In this document: positions 29,537 to 39,222 of the stretch, piece by piece
How the letters are laid out: each line of letters opens with the position of its first letter
Numbering within the stretch: the first letter of the stretch is position 1
Assembly: GCF_002104765.1 (NCBI RefSeq)
Contig: NZ_NCXM01000002.1
Span: 1 to 64,000, forward strand
Source of the DNA: Mycolicibacterium vulneris
Lineage (GTDB): Bacteria > Actinomycetota > Actinomycetes > Mycobacteriales > Mycobacteriaceae
Reading direction: 5' to 3'
DNA length: 64,000 nt
The notes under the pieces: generated by a model
The model's input: only the letters and a program-made list of their open reading frames with translations
Database searches by the model: none
What the model was told of the DNA's origin: nothing
Translations under genes and position numbers: made by a program

Positions 29537-31363
29537 ATGACGACCGCGCAGGATCCGGCCACTTTGTGCGAGGCGTTCCAGCGCACCGCGTCGATCGACC
29601 CGGAGGCCGTCGCGCTGCGGACGCCCGGTGGCGCGCAGGCGTTGACGTGGCGAGAGCTCGCCGCGCAGGTGCGCAAGGTCGCCGCCGGCCTGGCGGGTCT
29701 GGGGGTCCGGCGGGGTGACACGGTGTCGCTGATGATGGCCAACCGGATCGAGTTCTACCAGTTCGAGATCGGCGCCCAACACGTCGGGGCTACATCGTTT
29801 TCGGTGTACAACACGTTGCCCGCCGAGCAGCTGACCTACCTGTTCGACAACGCCGGTGCCGAGGTCGTGATCTGCGAGGAGCAGTACGTGGACCGCATTC
29901 GCGCCAGCGGCGCACCCATCGAGCACATCGTCTGCATCGACGGATCGCCGCCCGGCACCATCTCCGTCGACGACCTGTATGCCGCGGCCCCAGAGGACTT
30001 CGATTTCGAATCAACTTGGCGGGCCGTACAACCCGACGACGTCGTCACGCTCATCTACACCTCCGGAACCACCGGAAACCCCAAGGGCGTCGAGATGACG
30101 CATGCCAGCCTGCTGTTCGAGGCGTACGGGCTCGACGCCGTGCTCGGCAGCCGGTTCGGCGATCGGACCACGTCGTACCTGCCGTCGGCGCACATCGCCG
30201 ACCGGATGATGGCCCTGTATCCGCTGGAGGTGTTCGGCACCCAGGTAACCGCCGTGGGTGACGCGCGCGCCGTTGCGGCGGCGCTGCCCGACGTGCGGCC
30301 GACGGTCTGGGCGGCGGTGCCGCGCGTGTGGGAGAAGCTCAAGGCCGCAATCGAATTCGTCGTCGCCAACGAAACCGACAAAGCGAGGCGCCAAGGTTTG
30401 CAGTGGGGCTTGTCGGTGGCGGCCAAGCGCGCCGCCGCGCTGGTGTCCGGCGAGCCGGAGCCCGCTGAGCTGACGGCCGAGTGGGCCAAGGCCGACGAGC
30501 TGGTGCTGTCCGCGCTGCGCGAGCGGCTCGGGTTCGCTGAACTGCGGTGGGCCGTGTCCGGCGCCGCCCCGATCCCCAAAGAGACGCTGGCGTTCTTCGC
30601 GGGCATCGGGATCCCGATCAGCGAGGTCTGGGGCATGTCGGAGCTGAGTTGCGCTGCCAGCGTGGCACACCCGGATGACACACGACTGGGCACCGTCGGC
30701 AAGCTGCTTCCCGGCCTGGAGGGCAAGGTCGCCGCGGACGGCGAATATCTGGTCCGTGGTCCGCTGGTGATGAGGGGCTACCGCAAGGAACCGGCCAAGA
30801 CCGCCGAGGTGATCGACGCCGACGGCTGGCTGCACACCGGCGACATCATCGAGGTCGACGCCGAGGGTTACCTGCGAATCGTCGACCGCAAGAAGGAGCT
30901 GATCATCAATGCGGCCGGAAAGAATATGTCCCCGGCAAACATTGAGAACGCCATCCTGGCCGCGTGTCCCATGGTCGGGGTGATGATCACCATCGGCGAG
31001 GGGCGACCGTACAACACCGCGCTGATGGTCTTCGACGCCGACTCAGTCGGCCCGCATGCGGCCCAGCGCGGGCTGTCCGACGCTTCGCCGGCCGCCCTGG
31101 CGGCCGACCCGGAGGTCGTCGCGCAGATCGCCGCGGGGGTGGCCGCGGGCAACGAAAAACTCTCCCGGGTGGAGCAGATCAAGCGGTTCCGCATCCTGCC
31201 CACCTTGTGGGAACCCGGCGGTGACGAGATCACGATGACGATGAAGCTCAAACGCAAGCCGATCATGGCCAAATACGCCCGCGAGATCGAGGAGCTCTAT
31301 GCGTCCGGATCGCATCCGGACGTGCACGAGCCCGCCGTAGCCGCCGCGGTGCAGCCGGCATGA
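29537..31363 (+). CDS. fadD11: Long-chain fatty acid-CoA ligase
   Basis: Activates fatty acids with ATP and CoA. ATG 29537 with GAGGAGG upstream gives 608 residues. ANL-superfamily motifs: YTSGTTGNPKG phosphate loop, SEVWGMSELS core, LHTGDIIEVD and DRKKELIINAAGKN hinge, and a C-terminal domain with the catalytic Lys region. Its stop overlaps plsB1 by ATGA, so the acyl-CoA it makes is probably handed to the glycerol-3-phosphate acyltransferase. Matches Rv1550; the truncated partner gene fadD11.1 and PPE21 of M. tuberculosis are absent. Confidence 0.93.
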   Translation: MTTAQDPATLCEAFQRTASIDPEAVALRTPGGAQALTWRELAAQVRKVAAGLAGLGVRRGDTVSLMMANRIEFYQFEIGAQHVGATSFSVYNTLPAEQLTYLFDNAGAEVVICEEQYVDRIRASGAPIEHIVCIDGSPPGTISVDDLYAAAPEDFDFESTWRAVQPDDVVTLIYTSGTTGNPKGVEMTHASLLFEAYGLDAVLGSRFGDRTTSYLPSAHIADRMMALYPLEVFGTQVTAVGDARAVAAALPDVRPTVWAAVPRVWEKLKAAIEFVVANETDKARRQGLQWGLSVAAKRAAALVSGEPEPAELTAEWAKADELVLSALRERLGFAELRWAVSGAAPIPKETLAFFAGIGIPISEVWGMSELSCAASVAHPDDTRLGTVGKLLPGLEGKVAADGEYLVRGPLVMRGYRKEPAKTAEVIDADGWLHTGDIIEVDAEGYLRIVDRKKELIINAAGKNMSPANIENAILAACPMVGVMITIGEGRPYNTALMVFDADSVGPHAAQRGLSDASPAALAADPEVVAQIAAGVAAGNEKLSRVEQIKRFRILPTLWEPGGDEITMTMKLKRKPIMAKYAREIEELYASGSHPDVHEPAVAAAVQPA

Positions 31364-33252
31364 GCGGGGGACCGGCGGGGAGCGCCCGCGAAGTCGGCCG
31401 GGTGGGGGTGCGAAAGTTGTTGCAGCGCACTGGTCTGGTCACCGAAGCGACGTCACCGTTGCCGACCGACCCGCCCGAGGTCGTCGAATTGTTGCGCGCG
31501 CCATGGTATGAGCAGCGGCTGAACAAGCTGGCCCACGAACTGGGCCGCGACCCGGACAGCGTGCGCGCCGAGGCCGCCTGTTATCTACGCGAGATGGCGC
31601 CCTCGCTGGACCAGCGGGCGATAAAGGCCTGGCGCAGCTTCAGTTGCTGGCTGATGCGCGCCTATGACGTGCTGACCGACGAAGACCAGATCGCTGCGCT
31701 GCGCAAGCTGGATCGCAAAGCCACGCTGGCATTTGCCTTTTCGCATCGCTCCTACCTGGACGGCATACTGTTGCCCGAGGTGATTCAGGCCAACCGGCTC
31801 TCACCCGCGCTCACCTTCGGCGGCGCCAACCTGAACTTCTTCCCGATGGGCGTCTGGGCCAAGCGCACCGGGACCATCTTCATCCGCCGGCAGACCAAGG
31901 ACATTCCGGTCTACCGCTTCGTCCTGCGCGCCTACGCCGCCCAGCTGGTGCAAGAACACGCCAACCTGGCCTGGTCCATCGAGGGGGGCCGGACCAGGAC
32001 CGGCAAGCTGCGTCCCCCGGTGCTCGGAATCCTGCGGTACATCGCCGACGCGGTCGACGAAATCGATGGCCCCGAAGTGTATTTGGTGCCGACGTCGATC
32101 GTCTACGACCAGCTGCACGAGGTGGAAGCCATGACCACCGAGGCCTACGGTGCGACGAAGCGGCCCGAAGACTTTCGCTTCCTGATCCGGCTGGCACGCC
32201 AGCAGGGTGAGCGGCTCGGCCGCGCCTACCTCGACTTCGGTGAACCGCTGCCGCTGCGCAAGCGCCTCGAGGAGTTGCGCGCCGAGGAGTGCGGCACGGG
32301 CACCGAAATCGAGCGCATCGCGCTGGACGTCGAGCACCGTATCAATCGCGCGACGCCGGTCACCCCGACCGCGGTGGTCAGCCTTGCCCTGTTGGGGGCC
32401 GACCGCTCGCTGTCCATCAGCGAGGTGCTGGCCACGGTGCGGCCGCTGGCGAGCTACATCGCGGCCCGCAACTGGGCGGTGGCCGGGGCGGCCGACCTGA
32501 CCAATCGCTCGACCATCCGCTGGACCCTGCACCAAATGGTCGCCTCCGGCGTCGTCAGCGTCTACGACGCCGGCACGGAACCGGTCTGGGGCATCGGCGC
32601 GGAGCAGCACCTGGTCGCCGCGTTCTACCGCAATACCGCCATTCACATCGTGGTCGACCGTGCGATCGCCGAGACGGCATTGCTGGCCGCCGCGGAACGC
32701 GCCGAGGACTCGGTGGACGCCCTGGTACACCCCACGGCTGTGCTCGATCAGGCGTTACGCCTGCGTGAGTTGCTGAAATTCGAGTTCTTGTTTTCGGCGC
32801 GCGCCCAGTTCGAGAAGGAGCTTGCCGACGAGGTGCGCCTGATCGGGCGGGTGGAAGACACCAGCAAGGCAGCCGACCCGGCCGACGTGCGGGGCCTCCT
32901 GGAAAAGGCCGACGTGCTGCTGGCGCACCTGGTGCTGCGCCCCTTCCTGGACGCCTACCACGTCGTCGCGGACCGGCTGGCCGCGTACGAGGACGAATCG
33001 TTCGACGAGGACGCGTTTCTTGCCGAGTGCCTCGACGTGGGCAAGCAGTGGGAGCTGCAACGCAGGATCGCCAGCGCCGAGTCGAGGTCGATGGAACTGT
33101 TCAAGACCGCGCTGCGGCTGGCCCGGCACCGGGCACTCGTGGACGGCTCCGACGATCCGAACATCGCCCGGCGGCGCCGCGAGTTCGCCGACGAGATCGC
33201 CACCGCGGTCCGGCGGGTGAATACCATTGCGGAACTGGCCAGGACGCGTTGA
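31360..33252 (+). CDS. plsB1: Glycerol-3-phosphate acyltransferase
   Basis: Transfers an acyl chain to glycerol-3-phosphate, the first step of phospholipid and triacylglycerol synthesis. The 630-residue product has the PlsB blocks: SHRSYLDG (HX4D catalytic block), GGANLNFFPMGVW, TIFIRRQ and WSIEGGRTRTGKLRPP (substrate-binding block). The last 250 residues form the helical PlsB-type C-terminal region. Start overlaps the fadD11 stop (ATGA). Membrane-associated without clear spans. Corresponds to Rv1551; the fumarate reductase operon that follows it in M. tuberculosis is not here. Confidence 0.94.
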   Translation: MSGGPAGSAREVGRVGVRKLLQRTGLVTEATSPLPTDPPEVVELLRAPWYEQRLNKLAHELGRDPDSVRAEAACYLREMAPSLDQRAIKAWRSFSCWLMRAYDVLTDEDQIAALRKLDRKATLAFAFSHRSYLDGILLPEVIQANRLSPALTFGGANLNFFPMGVWAKRTGTIFIRRQTKDIPVYRFVLRAYAAQLVQEHANLAWSIEGGRTRTGKLRPPVLGILRYIADAVDEIDGPEVYLVPTSIVYDQLHEVEAMTTEAYGATKRPEDFRFLIRLARQQGERLGRAYLDFGEPLPLRKRLEELRAEECGTGTEIERIALDVEHRINRATPVTPTAVVSLALLGADRSLSISEVLATVRPLASYIAARNWAVAGAADLTNRSTIRWTLHQMVASGVVSVYDAGTEPVWGIGAEQHLVAAFYRNTAIHIVVDRAIAETALLAAAERAEDSVDALVHPTAVLDQALRLRELLKFEFLFSARAQFEKELADEVRLIGRVEDTSKAADPADVRGLLEKADVLLAHLVLRPFLDAYHVVADRLAAYEDESFDEDAFLAECLDVGKQWELQRRIASAESRSMELFKTALRLARHRALVDGSDDPNIARRRREFADEIATAVRRVNTIAELARTR

Positions 33253-33370
33253 GACGCGGTTCGTCGCGGGCGGTGTCGTTCACGGACCGTTAACGTCTGG
33301 TCGCGATAGTGCGTTGGCGACGTCGGTGATGGTCGGCGGTGTTCGATAGGGCCGGTGAAGCGAGGATTTG

Positions 33371-34156
33371 ATGAGTGAGAAGTCCAGTGGGCAGTCCCGC
33401 CCGCTGATCGGGTACGTCACCCACGAGATCGCGCCGCCGATCAGCCCCGCGCCGATCGGCCGGGAGTGGATGTCAGAAATACGGCAAGGGTGGCCCCACC
33501 GGTGTCTGCCGATGCTGATCGCCAACCAGAGCGGCTGGGAGGTGCGCAACCGCAGCGCGTTCACCGCGACGTGGATGGGCGGCAACGACCGCACGAACCT
33601 CATAATCGCCCCCGACACCCGCGAAAGCGGCCAGTTCCTGCCCTCCAGCCACTTCGGCTACGGCATCTTGACCTGGCATCTGCCGATCCTGTTTCGCACC
33701 CCCCCGGGCTACAACCTCCTGGCCCGCGGGCCGGCCAACTATCCGAAGGACGCCATCTCCCCGCTGGAAGGCATCGTCGAAACCGATTGGTCCACCTCGA
33801 GTTTCAGCATGAACTGGAAGTTCACCCGCGAGTTCATGCCGGTGCGGTTCGAGGTCGGCGAGCCGATCTGCATGATCGTGCCGCAACGCCGGGCCGAGCT
33901 CGAGGAGTTCGCCCCCGAATTGCGGCCCATCGAATCCGACGAGGAACTGCACCGCAAGCACGAGCACTTCCTCGGTTCACGCGGCGCACTGGGCCGCGAG
34001 CAGGAGGTCGCGGGTGGCGCCGGGAATGAGAAGGTGCCGTGGCAAGGCGATTACACGCGGGGCCGGCACAGCGACGGCGAGCCCGGCGCGGAAGACCACC
34101 AGACCCGCCGTCATCTCCGGTCTTTCGTCCAGTACCAACCCGAGAACGCGGACTAG
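33371..34156 (+). CDS. DUF6065-like protein, unknown function
   Basis: The ATG at 33371 gives 261 residues. The N-terminal 200 residues look conserved and globular: CLPMLIANQSGWEVRNRSAF, the FGYGILTWHLPILFRTPPGY segment, ANYPKDAISPLEGIVETDW and MNWKFTREFMPVRFEVGEPI. This pattern resembles a family of uncharacterised bacterial proteins (DUF6065, from recall). The last 60 residues are hydrophilic and low-complexity. No signal peptide or catalytic signature can be named. It stands alone after plsB1, and its 3' end meets the convergent flavin monooxygenase gene 7 bp away. Confidence 0.65.
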   Translation: MSEKSSGQSRPLIGYVTHEIAPPISPAPIGREWMSEIRQGWPHRCLPMLIANQSGWEVRNRSAFTATWMGGNDRTNLIIAPDTRESGQFLPSSHFGYGILTWHLPILFRTPPGYNLLARGPANYPKDAISPLEGIVETDWSTSSFSMNWKFTREFMPVRFEVGEPICMIVPQRRAELEEFAPELRPIESDEELHRKHEHFLGSRGALGREQEVAGGAGNEKVPWQGDYTRGRHSDGEPGAEDHQTRRHLRSFVQYQPENAD

Positions 34157-34163
34157 AACGAAA

Positions 34164-35623
<1,460 letters not shown>

Positions 35624-35627
<4 letters not shown>

Positions 35628-36031
35628 CGGACCGCTCCTTCCGGTTGCGGGTACCAGCGCCGGATGTCGCCGGGGGTGGATTGCGCTGCCTGGTTGAAGA
35701 CGAAGCGGCAGCCGGGCTGGGTGATGTGCGCGACGTTGACGATCGACTCGAACAGCAGGGTGTTGCCGGCGACCAGGCGAATCCCGGCGCCGATCAGCAC
35801 GGCGTCGTACCGCTTGGCGCGCAGCCACTCGCCGGCCTTCTCGGCCCCGGCACTGCCGAAGTCGATCAAGCAGTTGTCGACCTGGTAGCCGGCGGCGCGC
35901 AGACCCGCGACGTTGTCGTCGTTGGCGGTCCGCAGCACCTCCCGCGACAGGCCCGCGAACTGGGCGAACTCCGGTGACGAGTAGTCGATCACGTCGGGAT
36001 CGAGCCCGATCTGGATGACGGTCACGGTCAT
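35624..36031 (-). CDS. Conserved hypothetical protein, 135 aa, first gene of the monooxygenase operon
   Basis: Starts at ATG 36031 with GAGGAGG upstream. The protein looks like a small alpha/beta domain: MTVTVIQIGLDPDVIDYS, AGLRAAGYQVDNCLIDFG, then KRYDAVLIGAGIRL and LFESIVNVAHITQPGCRFVF. A Rossmann- or receiver-like fold is plausible, but no family or catalytic site is recognised. It overlaps the monooxygenase by ATGA and is controlled by the TetR operators directly upstream, so it probably works with that enzyme, for example as an accessory subunit. Confidence 0.75.
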
Positions 36032-36055
36032 GTCTGAGCCTCCTCGATCAACCGA

Positions 36056-36071
36056 TTCAACAACTGTTGAA
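36056..36071. promoter_or_regulatory. TetR operator 1
   Basis: TTCAACA-AC-TGTTGAA, two perfect 7-bp arms around a 2-bp centre, 25 nt upstream of the minus-strand operon start. Near-identical to operator 2. Confidence 0.75.
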
Positions 36072-36099
36072 ATCAACCTAAGCCCGGTTGCTGGCGATG

Positions 36100-36113
36100 T
36101 CAACAGTTGTTGA
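36100..36113. promoter_or_regulatory. TetR operator 2, adjoining the tetR -10 box
   Basis: TCAACA-GT-TGTTGA, two perfect 6-bp arms, 2 nt upstream of the tetR -10 box (36116-36121). Occupancy would block tetR transcription. Confidence 0.75.
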
Positions 36114-36115
36114 AC

Positions 36116-36121
36116 TAGAAT
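36116..36121 (+). promoter_or_regulatory. -10 box of tetR, leaderless arrangement
   Basis: TAGAAT ends 6 nt before ATG 36128; no Shine-Dalgarno is visible. Confidence 0.6.
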
Positions 36122-36127
36122 TTCGGC

Positions 36128-36685
36128 ATGCCCGGTAAAGCCCGCGACGGCAAAGTCACCCGCGCGACGATCCTGAGTGCGGCGCGGACCCTGTTCTCCA
36201 CCCACGGCTTCGAGCGGACCACCATCCGTTCCATCGCGGCCGAGGCCGGCGTCGATCCCGCGCTCGTCATGCACTACTTCGGCAATAAGGCCGACCTGTT
36301 CGCCGCGGTCTCGCGGCTCGAGATCACCTTCCCGGATCTCACCGGCGTCGCCCCGGACCGTATCGCCGACGTGCTGGTGCCGTTCCTCATCCGGGTGTGG
36401 GATCCGGCCGGGTCGTTCCTGCCGCTGCTGCGCGCGGCCGCCACCAACCGGACGGCCGCCGAGGCGCTCCTGGAGGTGTTCGTCGAAAAGGTGGCGCCGG
36501 CCCTGGCCACCGTCACCCCCGACCGCACCGCCGAGCGGACCGCGATGGTGGGATCGCAAGTGTTGGGAATCGCCATGGCGCGCAACGTCGTCGGGGTGCC
36601 CGCGCTGGCCGAGATGGACGACGCGACGCTGACCGAATGGCTGCGCCCGGTGCTCACCCACTACCTCACCGGGGCGGCGCCGTGA
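36128..36685 (+). CDS. TetR-family transcriptional repressor
   Basis: A 185-residue protein with an N-terminal TetR helix-turn-helix ([21 protein letters not shown], ending in [13 protein letters not shown]) and a helical ligand domain of the TetR_C type. Divergent from the flavin monooxygenase operon, with two matching TCAACA-N2-TGTTGA palindromes in the 96-bp gap, one beside its own -10 box. I infer autorepression and repression of the monooxygenase operon, relieved by a small ligand that is probably the enzyme's substrate. Position resembles that of the TetR gene Rv1556, but orthology is not established. Confidence 0.88.
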   Translation: MPGKARDGKVTRATILSAARTLFSTHGFERTTIRSIAAEAGVDPALVMHYFGNKADLFAAVSRLEITFPDLTGVAPDRIADVLVPFLIRVWDPAGSFLPLLRAAATNRTAAEALLEVFVEKVAPALATVTPDRTAERTAMVGSQVLGIAMARNVVGVPALAEMDDATLTEWLRPVLTHYLTGAAP

Positions 36686-36727
36686 TCGCCGGCCGCGGCG
36701 AAGAGTGGACGAGCGAGAACCGCCGCC

Positions 36728-36733
36728 TAGAGT
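36728..36733 (+). promoter_or_regulatory. -10 box of the Ddn-like gene, leaderless arrangement
   Basis: TAGAGT ends 7 nt before ATG 36741. Confidence 0.5.
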
Positions 36734-36740
36734 TGAGGCC

Positions 36741-37178
36741 ATGCCGCTAGAAGGGGAGTACCTGCCGAGTCCTTTGGATTGGTCTCGCGAGCAGGCTGAC
36801 AAATACGCCGAGTCGGGGGGAGCCGAGGCCGCCGACATGAAGGGCAAGCCGATCATTCTGCTGACCACGGTCGGCGCCAAGACCGGCAAACTGCGCAAGA
36901 CGCCACTGATGCGGGTCGAGCACGACGGCCAGTACGCGGTCGTCGCCTCGCTGGGCGGGGCGCCGAAGAACCCGGTCTGGTACCACAACATCAAGAAGAA
37001 TCCCCGAGTCGAACTGCAGGACGGCTCGGTGACCCGGGATTATGACGCCCGGGAGGTCTTCGACGACGAGAAGGCCACCTGGTGGGAGCGTGCCGTCGAG
37101 GCGTGGCCGGAGTACGCCGAGTATCAGACCAAGACTGACCGCCAGATCCCCGTGTTCGTGCTGACCCCGGTCGGCTGA
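36741..37178 (+). CDS. Deazaflavin (F420)-dependent nitroreductase family protein (Ddn-like, Rv1558)
   Basis: A 145-residue split-beta-barrel protein of the Ddn/Acg-like FDOR-A group, which uses coenzyme F420H2 to reduce quinones or nitro compounds. Seen: [22 protein letters not shown] amphipathic N-terminal helix, the core [20 protein letters not shown] with the F420 phosphate-binding residues, [17 protein letters not shown], and the closing [13 protein letters not shown] 36741 is supported by a leaderless-type promoter. Near-identical in arrangement to Rv1558, and like it upstream of ilvA. May protect against quinone or oxidative stress. Confidence 0.9.
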   Translation: MPLEGEYLPSPLDWSREQADKYAESGGAEAADMKGKPIILLTTVGAKTGKLRKTPLMRVEHDGQYAVVASLGGAPKNPVWYHNIKKNPRVELQDGSVTRDYDAREVFDDEKATWWERAVEAWPEYAEYQTKTDRQIPVFVLTPVG

Positions 37179-37216
37179 ATTCCGGAGTTGGTCGGCCGTC
37201 GTGGCACCATTAGTCA

Positions 37217-38512
37217 GTGTCCGCCGAATTGAGCCAGAGCCCGAGCGTCTCGCCGTTATCCGCGGCTGACATCGACAGGGCGGCCAAGCGGATCGCCGCG
37301 GTGGTCACGCCAACCCCGCTGCAGTTCAGCGACCGGTTGTCGGCGCTCACCGGAGCGCAGGTCTACCTCAAGCGCGAGGACCTGCAAATCGTGCGCTCCT
37401 ATAAGCTGCGCGGCGCCTACAACCTGCTGGTCCAGCTGTCCGAGGCGGAGCTGGCCGCGGGCGTGGTGTGCTCCTCGGCGGGCAACCACGCGCAGGGCTT
37501 CGCCTACGCGTGCCGGATGTTGCAGGTGCACGGCCGCGTCTATGTGCCGGCCAAGACGCCCATGCAGAAGCGCGACCGGATCCGCTACCACGGCGGCGAC
37601 TTCATCGACCTGATCGTGGGCGGCAGCACCTACGACCTCGCCGCCGAGGCGGCGCTGGCCGACGTGCAAAGCACCGGCGCCACCCTGGTGCCGCCCTACG
37701 ACGACCTGCGCACCATGGCGGGCCAGGGCACCATCGGCGTCGAACTGCTCGACCAGCTCGACAAACTTGGTTTCGGGGAGCCGGATCTGGTGGTCGTCCC
37801 GGTGGGCGGCGGCGGCTGCATCGCCGGCATCACCACCTATCTCGCCGAACGCACCGACAACACCTCGGTGCTGGGCGTCGAGCCGGCCGGCGCCGCGGCG
37901 ATGATGGCCGCGCTGTCCGCCGGCGAGCCGGTGACTCTGGACCACGTCGACCAGTTCGTCGACGGCGCCGCGGTGCGCCGGGCGGGCGACCTGACCTACG
38001 CCGCGCTGGCGGCCGCCGGCGACATGGTGTCGATCACCGCGGTCGACGAGGGAGCCGTCTGCACCGCGATGCTCGGCCTCTATCAGAACGAGGGCATCAT
38101 CGCCGAGCCCGCGGGCGCGCTGTCCGTCACCGGATTGCTGGACGTCGACATCGAGCCGGGATCCACTGTGGTGTGCTTGATTTCGGGCGGCAATAACGAC
38201 GTCTCGCGCTACGGCGAAGTGCTCGAGCGCTCGCTGGTCCACCTCGGCCTCAAGCATTACTTCCTGGTGGACTTTCCGCAGGAGCCCGGCGCGCTGCGCC
38301 GCTTCCTCGACACGGTGCTCGGGCCGGACGACGACATCACTCTGTTCGAGTACGTCAAGCGCAACAACCGGGAGACCGGCGAGGCGCTGGTCGGCATTCA
38401 GCTGGGGTCCTCGGCCGACCTGGACGGCCTGCTGCACCGGATGCGTGCGACGGAGCTGCACGTCGAAAGCCTGAAACCGGGCTCGCCGGCCTACCGGTAC
38501 CTGCTGCTCTAG
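37217..38512 (+). CDS. ilvA: Threonine dehydratase, biosynthetic
   Basis: PLP enzyme converting threonine to 2-oxobutanoate, the committed step to isoleucine. The 431-residue product (GTG 37217) has the PLP lysine in RSYKLRGAY (Lys63), the SSAGNHAQGFA substrate loop and the GGGGCIAG phosphate-binding loop. The C-terminal ACT-like regulatory domain (YFLVDFPQEPGALRRFLDTV) mediates isoleucine feedback; a single such domain is present, shorter than the E. coli enzyme. Ends 4 bp inside the convergent PNPOx-like gene. Same position as Rv1559. Confidence 0.95.
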   Translation: MSAELSQSPSVSPLSAADIDRAAKRIAAVVTPTPLQFSDRLSALTGAQVYLKREDLQIVRSYKLRGAYNLLVQLSEAELAAGVVCSSAGNHAQGFAYACRMLQVHGRVYVPAKTPMQKRDRIRYHGGDFIDLIVGGSTYDLAAEAALADVQSTGATLVPPYDDLRTMAGQGTIGVELLDQLDKLGFGEPDLVVVPVGGGGCIAGITTYLAERTDNTSVLGVEPAGAAAMMAALSAGEPVTLDHVDQFVDGAAVRRAGDLTYAALAAAGDMVSITAVDEGAVCTAMLGLYQNEGIIAEPAGALSVTGLLDVDIEPGSTVVCLISGGNNDVSRYGEVLERSLVHLGLKHYFLVDFPQEPGALRRFLDTVLGPDDDITLFEYVKRNNRETGEALVGIQLGSSADLDGLLHRMRATELHVESLKPGSPAYRYLLL

Positions 38513-39171
38513 CCCGCCAGGTAGCGCGGCAGCGCGACCCCGGGGTCGAGGTCGTCGGCCGGGACCGGCGGTCCGGCCGTCAGGCTCAGCGGCACGACGC
38601 CCGCCCAGTGGGGCAGCGGGAGGTCCTGCGGGTCGTCGGCCGGGGGACCGCTGCGCACCTTCGCCGACACCTCGACGAGGTCGAGCGCGAGCACCCCGGT
38701 CGCGGCGAGCTCGCGGGCATCGGGTGCCCTGCAGTCGGCGGCGCGTCCCGGCGCGATGTGGTCGAGCAGGCAGCTCAGCGCGCGCGACTTCTCCGCCGGA
38801 TCGTCGACGACGCGCGCGTCACCCACCACGACCACCGAGCGGAAGTTCACCGAGTGGTGCATCGCCGACCGGGCCAGCACCAGCCCGTCGACGAGGGTGA
38901 TGGTGACGCAGACCGGCAGGCCCGACCCCGACGCCTGGGCCGCCTTGGCCGCCAGCAACGGACCGCCGCCCGTCGAACCGTGCAGGTAGAGCGCTTCGTC
39001 GAGCCGAGCATGCGTGGTGGGCAAGACAACCGGCCGACCGGCGCTCGAGTAGCCCAGATGGCAGATCAGCGCCTCGTCGAGGATGTCGTGAATGGTGCGG
39101 CGGTCGTAGTGGGCGCGCTCCCTGTAGCGGGTCGGGGTGGTGCGTGCCGTCGGCTGGTATGCGGTGTCCAC
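38509..39171 (-). CDS. Pyridoxamine 5'-phosphate oxidase-family (flavin-binding) protein
   Basis: A 220-residue split-barrel protein. The N-terminal half follows the Pyridox_ox_2 pattern: DRRTIHDILDEALICHLGY, GRPVVLPTTHARLDEALYLH, STGGGPLLAA and NFRSVVVVGDARVV. Such proteins bind FMN, F420 or haem; no reaction can be assigned. It is divergent from a MocR regulator across a 40-bp gap that contains the regulator's likely operator. MocR proteins often control vitamin B6 genes, so a link to pyridoxal phosphate salvage is possible but unproven. Confidence 0.8.
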   Translation of the reverse strand: MDTAYQPTARTTPTRYRERAHYDRRTIHDILDEALICHLGYSSAGRPVVLPTTHARLDEALYLHGSTGGGPLLAAKAAQASGSGLPVCVTITLVDGLVLARSAMHHSVNFRSVVVVGDARVVDDPAEKSRALSCLLDHIAPGRAADCRAPDARELAATGVLALDLVEVSAKVRSGPPADDPQDLPLPHWAGVVPLSLTAGPPVPADDLDPGVALPRYLAG

Positions 39172-39194
39172 AAGATTGCTCTCTAATTTGTTCT

Positions 39195-39222
39195 AGTACA
39201 TAATGTATTGCGTGCCAGTACA
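39195..39222. promoter_or_regulatory. MocR-type direct-repeat operator
   Basis: AGTACA occurs at 39195-39200 and 39217-39222, in the same orientation with 22 bp (two helical turns) between starts. The wider words are CTAGTACATAA and CCAGTACAAAG. Two spaced direct repeats are the known binding mode of MocR proteins such as GabR and PdxR. The site lies in the divergent promoter region. Confidence 0.55.
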
